A stretch of 64,000 nt of DNA from Lamellibrachia columna (lineage: Eukaryota > Annelida > Polychaeta > Sabellida > Siboglinidae), in contig OY759265.1 in the NCBI GenBank assembly GCA_963662155.1, positions 15,513,761-15,577,760 on the forward strand, read 5' to 3'. How positions within the stretch are numbered: the stretch's first letter is position 1; the number at the start of each line of letters is the position of its first letter. Below the pieces are notes generated by a model. That model saw only the letters and a program-made list of their open reading frames with translations. It searched no databases and was not told the DNA's origin. Below are positions 46,612 to 55,604 of this stretch, one piece after another. A program made the position numbers and the translations under genes.

Positions 46612-47071
46612 TGAAGGTTGTGCAATATACTAATTGGAGAACGTTGCACCGTGTACCAGTCGTAGAAGGTTGTACAATATGCCAACTGGAGAACGTTACA
46701 CGATGTACCAACCGTAGAAGGTTGTACAGTATACTAATTGGAGAACGTTGCACCGTGTACCAGTCGTAGAAGGTTGTACAATATGCCAACTGGAGAACGT
46801 TACACGATGTACCAACCGTAGAAGGTTGTACAGTATACTAATTGGAGAACGTTGCACCGTGTACCAGTCGTAGAAGGTTGTACAATATGCCAACTGGAGA
46901 ACGTTACACGATGTACCAACCGTAGAAGGTTGTACAGTATACTAATTGGAGAACGTTGCACCGTGTACCAGTCGTAGAAGGTTGTACAATATACCAACTG
47001 GAGAACGTTACACGATGTACCAACCGTAGAAGGTTGTACAGTATACTAATTGGAGAACGTGTCACATTGTA
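46612..47071. repeat. 52-bp minisatellite, part 2, arranged as 104-bp dimers
   Basis: Two unit types alternate: GTAGAAGGTTGTACAATATG then CCAACTGGAGAACGTTACAC, and GTAGAAGGTTGTACAGTATA then CTAATTGGAGAACGTTGCAC. About four dimers are nearly identical, so the higher-order unit of 104 bases was amplified on this side only. The single-type units of part 1 were amplified separately. Confidence 0.95.
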
Positions 47072-47082
47072 CTAACCGGTTG

Positions 47083-47245
47083 TGGGTGGGTGTGTGTGCG
47101 TGTGTGTGCGCGCGTTAGGGTGCGTGCGTGCGTGCGTGCGTGCGTGTGGGTGGGTGGATGCGCGCGGGCGTGCGTGTTTGCATTCGTTCATTCATACATT
47201 TATTATTTCGTGCGTGCGTGTGTTCGTGCGCGGCGCGACCGCGCG

Positions 47246-47295
<50 letters not shown>

Positions 47296-47375
47296 AGCGT
47301 GCGCACGTGTGAGTGTGTGTGTGCGCGTTAGCGTGAGTGTGTGCGTATGCGCGCGCCAGCGAGTGTGCACCGGCA
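47083..47375. repeat. compound GTGC / GT microsatellite region
   Basis: (GTGC)n patches (47100-47150, 47210-47230), a clean (GT)n run (47248-47292) and degenerate GT-rich flanks. Cys-Val and Arg-Ala frames in both directions are artefacts. Confidence 0.93.
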
Positions 47376-47755
47376 GGTCAATGTTTACTAACAACGAGCG
47401 ATGTAGTTCTCAGAGACGAACCAGGAAGCCCCCGCGGCTGATGTGAGTTGTTCTGTCTGCGGGGTCGCAACTGTTTCATTTCATTCCTGGGGACCAACAG
47501 AAAGCAGGTGTGAAACAAATTAGGCGTGGGCCGAGTGGCGAGTGCCTATTTATTTAAGTGGCAGTCGTGTTTCCTTTAATTTAATTTTTTTACTTTTAAA
47601 GAAACGTCTGGCGAACTTCAGTGTGATACACGCCGGACTGTGCTGCAAGTTTACGATACATGTGTGCTTGGGTTCATGTGATCTTTCCTGCCCATCCTTG
47701 AGCAACATTTATCATTTTGTTTAATGAATAGCACCCAAAAATAACCTATGACATA
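47376..47755. other. non-coding DNA, nothing recognised
   Basis: A small unique island with no convincing frame. GGTACGATGTTATATAA with its flank is repeated immediately downstream (47771-47818). Confidence 0.45.
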
Positions 47756-47807
47756 AAACATGATGTAAAAGGTACGATGTTATATAAAACATGATATAAA
47801 AGGTACG

Positions 47808-47925
47808 ATGTTATATAACGCGGTATCCAAGCCTCGGGACTGATCAAACCGCTTTACGCTTCACCCCCTGGCATACCTGTTCATTCATACGCTATCTCGA
47901 CTTCTCTGGGAAGCATTCATAAAGA
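47808..47925 (-). repeat. SINE 3' tail fragment
   Basis: TTATATAACGCGGTATCCAA, CTCGGGACTGATCAAACCGC, TTCACCCCCTGGCATACC and CTTCTCTGGGAAGCATTCAT match, reversed, the tail of the 10.7 kb SINE. It ends about 48 bases before the left arm of the large palindrome. Confidence 0.85.
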
Positions 47926-47972
47926 AATGAAAAGACTGTAACATAAATATGAAAGGTTACTGAACAGCGAGA

Positions 47973-48125
47973 CGCCAGCAGAACCCCGAATAAGAACAAA
48001 GAATACACTTGTGTCATCTGATAATTCTTTGTAAAAAAATACGCTACTACAGTGACGGATTAACAATATTAGCAAAAATAGCATACCCATAATTAGTTCA
48101 TCAGTGACTCACGGTAACAATATGG

Positions 48126-48173
<48 letters not shown>

Positions 48174-48182
48174 CAATATTGT

Positions 48183-48233
<51 letters not shown>

Positions 48234-48385
48234 CCATATTGTTACCGTGAGTCACTGATGAACTAATTATGGGTATGCTATTTTTGCTAATATTGTTAAT
48301 CCGTCACTGTAGTAGCGTATTTTTTTACAAAGAATTATCAGATGACACAAGTGTATTCTTTGTTCTTATTCGGGGTTCTGCTGGC

Positions 48386-48386
<1 letters not shown>
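47973..48386. repeat. long palindrome with about 207-bp arms and an AT-rich centre
   Basis: The left arm begins CGCCAGCAGAACCCCG (47973) and the right arm ends CGGGGTTCTGCTGGCG (48386). Every block read from outside in matches, including GTATTCTTTG, GATGACACAAG, GTCACTGTAGTAGCG, TTTTTGCTAATATTGTTAAT and GTTACCGTGAGTCACTGATG. The arms reach (AT)n runs of about 40 bases on each side of a short TTGTCAATATTGTCAA centre. The arms appear identical by eye. It could be a foldback element, a very recent inverted duplication or an assembly artefact. Confidence 0.92.

Positions 48387-48454
<68 letters not shown>
48387..48454. repeat. (TA)n microsatellite
   Basis: An uninterrupted TA run directly abutting the right arm of the palindrome. 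It is followed by TATTTTTGCTAATATTGTTG, a second copy of a word found inside both palindrome arms. Confidence 0.96.
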
Positions 48455-48459
<5 letters not shown>

Positions 48460-48784
48460 TTTGCTAATATTGTTGATAAAAAAGCGTAAATTCAACAACT
48501 ACAGATCAATATCACTTCTACCATGCATATCTAAAATCTTTGAAAAAATAGTTTATACTCAAATATTCTACTATCTCACTGTTAATAAACTTCTCCACCC
48601 AAATCAGTATGGATTCGGAGCTGAATATTCTACTGAACTGGCTATAGCTTAATTAATTTTAATAAATCTTGACAAAAAAAGGCCTACCTTTAGCAGTATT
48701 TCTAGATTTGTCAAAGGCTTTTGACACAATCAATCATACAATCCTTATCAACAAACTCGAACATTATGACATAAAAAAAACACT

Positions 48785-48826
48785 GAATTAGAATTAGAAT
48801 TAGAATTAGAATTAGAATTAGAATGG
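48785..48826. repeat. (GAATTA)n hexanucleotide repeat within the RT region
   Basis: GAATTA is repeated about six times, encoding Glu-Leu repeats in the LINE frame between two conserved RT motifs. Confidence 0.93.
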
Positions 48827-48999
48827 TTTAGAAATAATGTACTGCACAGGCAGCAATATGTAGAATTCAACAGCGCAAAATCATCTTTACAATACCTAGT
48901 GCAGTTCCTCATGGTTCGATTCTAGGGCCATTATTAATTATAATATACACCAATGATCTAGCAACAGCAAGTAATACTTATTGTTCAATGACGTATACA

Positions 49000-49923
49000 G
49001 TTGATTCCACCCTGCTGAACACACCGAGTACCTGTACAACCGATCAAACCAATAACTCGGCTACAGATGATGCCACCCTGCTGAACACACCGAGTACCTG
49101 TACAACCGATCAAACCAATAACTCGGCTACAGATGATGCCACCCTGCTGAACACACCGAGTACCTGTACAACCGATCAAACCAATAACTCGGCTACAGAT
49201 GATGCCACCCTGCTGAACACACCGCGTACCTGTACAACCGATCAAACCAATAACTCGGAAACAGATGATGCCACCCTGCTGAACACACCGAGTACCTGTA
49301 CAACCGATCAAACCAATAACTCGGATACAGATGATGCCACCCTGCTGAACACACCGAGTACCTGTACAACCGATCAAACCAATAACTCGGAAACAGATGA
49401 TGCCACCCTGCTGAACACACCGAGTACCTGTACAACCGATCAAACCAATAACTCGGATACAGATGATGCCACCCTGCTGAACACACCGTGTACCTGTACA
49501 ACCGATCAAACCATTAACTCGGATACAGATGATGCCACCCTGCTGAACACACCAAGTACCTGTACAACCGATCAAACCAATAACTCGGAAACAGATGAAG
49601 CCACCCTGCTGAACACACCGAGTACCTGTACAACCGATCAAACCAATAACTCGGATACAGATGATGCCACCCTGCTGAACACACCGTGTACCTGTACAAC
49701 CGATCAAACCAATAACTCGGATACAGATGATGCCACCCTGCTGAACACACCGTGTACCTGTACAACCGATCAAACCAATAACTCGGATACAGATAATGCC
49801 ACCCTGCTGAACACACCGAGTACCTGTACAACCGATCAAACCAATAACTCGGCTACAGATGATGCCACCCTGCTGAACACACCGTGTACCTGTACAATGG
49901 ATCAAACCAATAACTCGGCTACA
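49000..49923. repeat. 66-bp minisatellite, 14 units, derived from a LINE RT segment
   Basis: The unit encodes DDATLLNTPSTCTTDQTNNS plus two residues (Ala/Glu/Asp then Thr), 22 codons. The unit stays in the LINE reading frame and has no stop on either strand, giving open frames of about 306 codons both ways. Variation is limited: NS[A/E/D]T, NTP[S/C/R]T, and DE or DN for DD. The first unit reads VDSTLL in place of DDATLL. The upstream RT sequence runs straight into unit 1, so the array grew from the RT sequence around the catalytic ADD motif. Confidence 0.95.
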
Positions 49924-50318
49924 TAGTCATTGTTTAGGAAAATGTATCATCACGACCATAAAGACAACGAAGGGTCCCCAACGCTTTACCGATACAATCA
50001 ATCATTTTCCCCAAAACTATTACTGTAACATACAAATTAAACAAACTAATACAATATATTGCCGCCTTTGCATCAGACATATAATACCACAATTACTTCA
50101 AGAAAACTATCTCCCAAAATTTTCATGGAGAAAATTAGCACTCATTCCAACCAAGGCTTTGTAAATTACGCCAGAACATGCATTATAAATAAATACGACA
50201 CAGAATGTATTATTAAAAATAGCTATATCTGCAAAAACAATATGCCAGCTGAAATCTAGAAATGTATGGTATGTAATGTAATGTAATGTTATACTAGGTT
50301 TTCAAACAATAATATTAC

Positions 50319-50655
50319 TTGACCTTGACCTATCCGTCTGATCGTTGGGGCACCTCTGACGATAATCGCACAATCTGTTTCCACCTTTGCCGGTCTTTTG
50401 TTGCCATTTGTGATTCGCAGAAGTCGAGGCCTGTCCATTCTCTGATATTGTCATTCCAGTTCTTTTTTTGCCTGTTTTTTCTTCTTTTCCCTCTCACTGT
50501 GCCTTGCAGGATGGTTTTTGCTAGGCCAGTAGATCTTGTGACGTGTCCATGCCATCTTAGTTTGCATCTTCTGACTGTGGTCAGGATGTCTTCGTGTTGT
50601 CTGATGTTTCGACTGATTATCTTTCTGACTTCTTCATTGTTGCAACACAGATGAT
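50319..50655 (-). pseudogene. C-terminal fragment of a second LINE (RTE/L1-type endonuclease-RT protein)
   Basis: The minus strand 50655-50330 is open and encodes NNEEVRKIISRNIRQHEDIL, RRCKLRWHGHVTRSTGLAKT, GTVRGKRRKNRQKKNWNDNI and REWTGLDFCESQMATKDR, then QRWKQIVRLSS. This is the standard C-terminal tail (after the reverse transcriptase) of many invertebrate endonuclease-RT proteins. About 108 residues are preserved without a stop, so it is younger than the LINE on its left, with which it is tail to tail. Upstream on its own strand it is cut off by the 48-bp array. Confidence 0.82.
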
Positions 50656-51606
50656 CATGCATGAAGTAAGTATGGCCTTAAGTTGTACTTCAACACAGGT
50701 GATTATGCATGAAGTAAGTATGGCCTTAAGTTGTACTTCAACACAGGTGATCATGCATGAAGTAAGTATGGCCTTAAGTTGTACTTCAACACAGGTGATC
50801 ATGCATGAAGTAAGTATGGCCTTAAGTTGTACTTCAACACAGGTGATCATGCATGAAGTAAGTATGGCCTTAAGTTGTACTTCAACACAGGTGATCACGC
50901 ATGAAGTAAGTATGGTCTTAAGTTGTACTTCAACACAGGTGATCATGCATGAAGTAAGTATGGTCTTAAGTTGTACTTCAACACAGGTGATCATGCATGA
51001 AGTAAGTATGGTCTTAAGTTGTACTTCAACACAGGTGATCATGCATGAAGTAAGTATGGTCTTAAGTTGTACTTCAACACAGGTGATCATGCATGAAGTA
51101 AGTATGACCTTAAGTTGTACTTCAACACAGGTGATCATGCATGAAGTAAGTATGGTCTTAAGTTGTACTTCAACACAGGTGATCATGCATGAAGTAAGTA
51201 TGACCTTAAGTTGTACTTCAACACAGGTGATCATGCATGAAGTAAGTATGGTCTTAAGTTGTACTTCAACACAGGTGATCATGCATGAAGTAAGTATGGT
51301 CTTAAGTTGTACTTCAACACAGGTGATCATGCATGAAGTAAGTATTGTCTTAAGTTGTACTTCAACACAGGTGATCATGCATGAAGTAAGTATGGTCTTA
51401 AGTTGTACTTCAACACAGGTGATCATGCATGAAGTAAGTATGGTCTTAAGTTGTACTTCAACACAGGTGATCATGCATGAAGTAAGTATGACCTTAAGTT
51501 GTACTTCAACACAGGTGATCATGCATGAAGTAAGTATGGTCTTAAGTTGTACTTCAACACAGGTGATCATGCATGAAGTAAGTATGGTCTTAAGTTGTAC
51601 TTCAAG
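50640..51606. repeat. 48-bp minisatellite, 20 units, with splice-site-like motifs
   Basis: The unit is GTGATCATGCATGAAGTAAG, TATGGTCTTAAGTTGTACTT and CAACACAG. Units differ at GCC/GTC/ACC within TATGGYCTTAAG. The plus strand reads MHEVSMVLSCTSTQVI, the minus strand VQLKTILTSCMITCVE, both open through the array because 48 is a multiple of three. Each unit contains GAAGTAAGTAT, a good 5' splice donor, and TTGTACTTCAACACAG, an acceptable 3' acceptor, on the plus strand. The first unit starts inside the LINE remnant (GCAACACAGATGATCATGCA). Confidence 0.95.
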
Positions 51607-52045
51607 CCGTATTGCAGTTCGGTTTTGCAATAACTTGTTAGGTCTACTCAAATTAGTTTGGAATATCGCCGTACATTGCCAGTAAATGTCTACCCATTCT
51701 TATACCGTATGGTTTTTGCAAACGTTTGTTTGTTGTAGGCCAATGCTGTGTAATCACGAACTATTTAGCTAAAATAAGATCTGATCAATACTTGGCGGCT
51801 AATCTCTTGTTTTTTCTATATCCAAATATCGAAGTACCGAAATGCCTTGTAATAAGATATTACTAATTATTGGTCTAATCTAGACTGAATGAGCCGTATA
51901 CCAGCCACACAACATGTTTTTTTCTCTGTTTTTCTTTTCTACGAAATGGATGACCAAGTATGAGAGATGCAATAATCTATATTCGTGTACTGGTACGACA
52001 TATACCCGTATCATTCTCTTATGTGCACGTACTTCAGTTTGATTC
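51607..52045. other. non-coding DNA, nothing recognised
   Basis: AT-rich, no open frame of note. Confidence 0.45.
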
Positions 52046-52049
52046 TGCT

Positions 52050-52230
52050 CTGACAAGATTGAACACGATTACCATCCAAGGCAAAACACCATGATGGCAA
52101 GTGGACAAGGAAGCAATTGGTGTATCGGAAGTCGAAAAATGTTTCAAACATGTGTAACCCGCCCTTCTGAGGTATTCGTCAATTTTTGCTTTTAGACATA
52201 TTCATGCTGCTAGTATTTACACAATATGTA
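52050..52230 (-). mobile_element. CR1-like LINE 3' end fragment
   Basis: The plus strand reads ACGATTACCATCCAAGGCAA, GGCAAGTGGACAAGGAAGCA, TAACCCGCCCTTCTGAGGTA and AGACATATTCATGCTGCTAG. Its reverse complement matches the last codons and 3' untranslated end of the LINE at 56.6-56.8 kb. It is a short 5'-truncated copy, typical of failed retrotransposition. Confidence 0.75.
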
Positions 52231-53040
52231 GATAAATTGTAATCTGTAGATAATTTGTTCCATTAATTTATTTTCCTCTTTCAGAATGAATACTTTCTGA
52301 TATATAATCTACAAGGATCCTTCACTAACGTTATTTCGTGTCATCCAGTTAGTCTATGTTTCCTAAGTAAGAAAAAATAATTCTATAACAAATTTCACAC
52401 CAAATCAATATCTTTGAAACTTCAATTTGATCTGCTGTTCATTTCTATGTCTCTATGGTTGTTAAACCACATTCTTCCAGGCGTTCTTCGTAACTAAGGT
52501 ATCTCAGTTCTGGAATAATTTTAGTTGCTCACCTGCATTCGTGGATGGCTCTAAGGGTCCATAAATTCACTAAAACCTTCTTCAACCCAGGTTTGGACAT
52601 AAGATCACGACAGAAAAACAACATTCGAATAGTTTATGTGCGGCCACTAGCGAAAAAGAACGTTAACTGGATGAATGCTTCATAGACCAAAGCTGGTTCC
52701 ATTGTTCATAGTGGATGTTAATTATGTTGCCAGTGTTAACTTTGTTACGACTAAACTGACCGCGTTCACGAAAGTTAAAGATGTTGGTTGGTCTGGCATG
52801 ATATTGTTGTGGCTGTTGTGGCTGCGTGTGTGCATGCATGCGTGCGTGCTTGCGTGCTTGCGTGTTTGCGTGCTTGCCTGTATAGCATTTGTTATTGTAT
52901 AAAATACACTCATAAACTGTCCCCAGTGTTGATGGTATTACATGGTAGCTGCACTTTTAAATTTGTCGAATGTTCCAGAAACCAGCGAGTCCGCGGCATC
53001 AAACAGGCTACGTGGAAACTTCACTCAGTATGGCTGGTGG
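52231..53040. other. non-coding DNA with a GTGC patch
   Basis: A TGCGTGCTTGCGTGCTTGCG-type patch lies at about 52826-52880. Nothing else is recognised. Confidence 0.5.
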
Positions 53041-53046
53041 ACACAG

Positions 53047-54183
53047 ATACCTCAAACTACAAGAGAGGGGTTACAAGAAACTACAAGAGAGGGGTTACAA
53101 GAAACTACAAGAGGGGGTTACAAGAAACTACAAGAGAGGGGTTACAAGAAACTACAAGAGAGAGGTTACAAGAAACTACAAGAGAGGAATTACAAGAAAC
53201 TACAAGAGAGAGTTTACAAGAAACAACAAGAGATGGGTTACAAGAAACTACAAGAGAGGGGTTACAAGAAACTACAAGAGAGGGGTTACAAGAAACTACA
53301 AGAGAGGGGTTACAAGATACTACAAGAGAGAGAGGTTACAAAAAAATACAAGAGAGGGGTTACAAGAAACTACAAGAGAGAGGTTACAAGAAACTACAAG
53401 AGAGGAGTTATAAGAAACTACAAGATATGGGTTACAAGAAACTACAAGAGAGAGGTTACAAGAAACTACAAGAGAGAGGTTACAAGAAACTACAAGAGAG
53501 GGGTTACAAGAAACTACAAGAGAGAGAGGTTACAAACAATTACAAGAGAGGGAGATACAAGAAACTACAAGAGAGAGGTTACAAGAAACAATATGAGAGA
53601 GGTTACAATAAACTACAAGAGAGGGGTTACAATAAACTACAAGAGAGAGGTTACAAGAAACTACAAGAGAGGAGTTATAAGAAACTACAAGAGAGGGGTT
53701 ACAAGAAACTACAAGAGAGGGGTTACAATAAACTACAAGAGAGAGGTTACAAGAAACTACAAGAGAGGAGTTATAAGAAACTACAAGAGAGGGGTTACAA
53801 GAAACTACAAGAGAGGGGTTACAAGAAACTACAAGAGAGGGGTTACAAGAAACTACAAGAGAGGGGTTACAAGAAACTACAAGAGAGAGGTTACAAAAAC
53901 TACAAGAGAGCGTTCACAAGAAACTACAAGAGACGGGTTACAAGAAACTACGAAAGAGGGGTTACAAGAAACTACAAGAGAGAGGTTACAAGAAACTACA
54001 AGAGAGGGGTTACAAGAAACTACAAGAGAGAGGTTACAAGAAACTACAAGAGAGGGGTTACAAGAAACTACAAGAAAGGGGTTACAAGAAACTGCAAGAA
54101 AGGGGTTACAAGAAACTACAAGAAAGGGGTTACAAGAAACTACAAGAAAGGGGTTACAAGAAACTACAAGAAAGGGGTTACAA
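53047..54183. repeat. 24-bp purine-rich minisatellite, almost 50 units
   Basis: The unit is GGGGTTACAAGAAACTACAA plus GAGA, with AGAGG/GGGG/GAAAG variants, some GAGT and AATT changes and a few 2-base length changes. Each unit is itself two related halves (TACAAGAAAC and TACAAGAGAG). The plus strand is open in all frames (YKKLQERG, TTREGLQE, KRGVTRN), producing a 472-codon frame that only looks like a coiled coil. The last units share AAGAAAGG, and the first are GAGAGGGG, so variants spread locally. Confidence 0.97.
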
Positions 54184-54850
54184 GCAGTCGACAAAAACAT
54201 CGGTGATTGCCTTTGATGTCCCTTTGTTACAAATTCTGTGCAGTACTGGGAGGGAGGGGGCAGTAAGTGGGAGGTTGGCCCTAAAAGTGATGGGAGTTTG
54301 GCTACAGGAAGGGATAGGAGGTTGAGACACTGGCAACCCTCGTAAATGGGATGTGAGATGTTGGGAAGTTGACCTACAAAACAGGTCAGAGATGGGAGGT
54401 TAATTGCACCACTCCACCACTACAACCGTTGAGCAGAAATTCACCAATATCACGTGTTTTAACATTATCATTAACCCTGTTGTAAACGCGGTTATCAATA
54501 ATTATTGACAGTTTCTATAAATTAGCAATGCGTGTGAACCCGTTTCTGGATAATCATCGTGAACAAACACGTATATTAATATGTCATGATATCCGTATCA
54601 ATAGTACGCAAATTGATTTATTCTCCTTTTGATAAAATTATGAATTCGACGTAGGGGAGACCGGGGCTACAATTGTTACAATTTGCAGTTTTCAGTCACG
54701 TTTTGAAAAAAGTTTGTTAGATGCATTGTTTCTTTCAACGAATATATTTAATTTATTATTCGTATTAATAAAATATACCATACCAATGATATTTCATAGT
54801 ATAGCTAGGTAGATATGTGAAGTTTCCCAGGCGCGGTCGACTATAACAAC
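54184..54850. other. non-coding DNA with G-rich start
   Basis: 54240-54400 is rich in GGGAGG words (GGGAGGTTGGCC, ATAGGAGGTTGAG, GATGGGAGGTTAATT) without a clean period. At 54651 GTAGGGGAGACCGGGGCTAC precedes AATTGTTACAATT. No gene. Confidence 0.5.
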
Positions 54851-54855
54851 TAGCC

Positions 54856-55012
54856 CCGTAAGCGGGGCAAGTTGTTACATCATGCGGGACAAGTTGTTAC
54901 ATCATGCGGGACAAGTTGTTACATCATGCGGGACACGTTGTTACATCATGCGGGACACGTTGTTACATCATGCGGGACACGTTGTTACATCATGCGGGAC
55001 ACGTTGTTACAG
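54856..55012. repeat. 22-bp minisatellite, 7 units
   Basis: The unit is GCGGGACAAGTTGTTACATC plus AT. The first three units have ACAAG or GCAAG, the last four ACACG. GGGGCAAG at the first unit echoes the core of the 15.5 kb array. Preceding TAACAACTAGCCCCG is a partial reverse complement of the unit. Confidence 0.95.
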
Positions 55013-55330
55013 CAAAGAATGTGTGGACTGCAAAAGCAAGTGTCAATCGTACATTTCACTGTTATTACATTAATTGGATTATACACACATATACATCTTA
55101 TACACATTGTGCATAATAATGTAGGTGTTCACAGCTTCATTTGTAATTTCCAAAAGGGACACATTCTCCGGATTCTTACATAACAAACATCTGTGAGTAG
55201 AGTATAAATTATTGAATGGAATATGAAATAGTGAATGCCAATAATTATATATTTAATCCGACTTCTACTTGATACACACACGCACGAACATCCACATGTC
55301 AATGAATCGTGCAATATTTATTCATTGCTC
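55013..55330. other. non-coding DNA, nothing recognised
   Basis: AT-rich with no notable frame. Confidence 0.45.
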
Positions 55331-55334
55331 AAAC

Positions 55335-55525
55335 AGGACTATGCCATAACGATTGAACAATATTACCATCCAAGGCAAAACACCCAGATGGTCAATGGAC
55401 ATGGAAGTCATTGGCTTATCGAGAGTCCAACACGTTTTCAATTATGCATAACCCGCCCTTGTGAGATATTTATCAATTCAATTTTGTTTTTAAACATATT
55501 CACACTGCTAGAATTTACAGTACTG
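55335..55525 (-). mobile_element. CR1-like LINE 3' end fragment
   Basis: The plus strand reads CAATATTACCATCCAAGGCA, GGTCAATGGACATGGAAGTC, TGGCTTATCGAGAGTCCAAC and TAACCCGCCCTTGTGAGATA. Reversed, it contains an MFKNK-type stretch and the 3' end of the element at 56.6-56.8 kb. It is a better preserved relative of the 52.1 kb fragment. Confidence 0.78.
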
Positions 55526-55604
55526 GTTATAAACCATCACGCTAGGCTTCACACGTGAAACAAAGCGTTCACACGGCCTGGTTAAATAAATTTAGTTCTT
55601 TCAG

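Larger units (their letters stand above)
45534..46613 (-). pseudogene. CR1/jockey-like LINE fragment inserted in the 52-bp array
   Basis: Minus-strand reading: 46612-46560 encodes GFDTIDHKILLDKLKY, a reverse-transcriptase motif. 46455-46345 encodes LGPLLFLIFINDIPQSSE and, intact, the catalytic YADD in SIAYADDTTL. 46290-46230 has NDELGKINEWLEINKLSL. After a SINE (46020-46165), 45998-45900 continues with MYNALVLPHMNYCVMAWSCK and VQKKAVRI, the usual downstream LINE segment. A (GCAC)n run follows, then an AT-rich 3' end. It lacks the endonuclease (5'-truncated) and has frame breaks, so it is inactive. Its flanks are both 52-bp array, so it inserted after the array existed. Confidence 0.85.
48465..50260 (+). 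pseudogene. CR1/jockey-like LINE with its catalytic RT segment expanded into a satellite
   Basis: In order on the plus strand: YRSISLLPCISKIFEKIV and LHPNQYGFGAEYSTELA (48497-48645), the start of a reverse-transcriptase domain. A frame shift follows, then [19 protein letters not shown] (about 48692-48748), a (TTAGAA)n run, WFRNNVLHRQQYVEFN (48820-48867), SAVPHGSILGPLL (about 48900-48938) and YTNDLATAS. The YADD position reads YTVDSTLL and is immediately repeated as a 66-bp array. After the array, 50059-50257 encodes FMEKISTHSNQGFVNYARTC and DTECIIKNSYICKNN, like the C-terminus of related LINEs. Frame shifts and the lost catalytic aspartate make it dead. Confidence 0.82.

Noticed and set aside
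44515..47071. CRISPR-like array with regular repeats
   Set aside because: Units are contiguous 52-bp repeats without unique spacers, in an animal-type genome with LINEs and SINEs.
48985..49926. 306-312-codon proteins on both strands
   Set aside because: The 66-bp unit has no stop on either strand; the plus frame is LINE-derived and the minus frame is its shadow.
52788..54216. A 472-codon frame resembling a charged coiled-coil protein
   Set aside because: It is the 24-bp array read in one frame; the other plus frames are equally open, and the start lies in a GTGC microsatellite.
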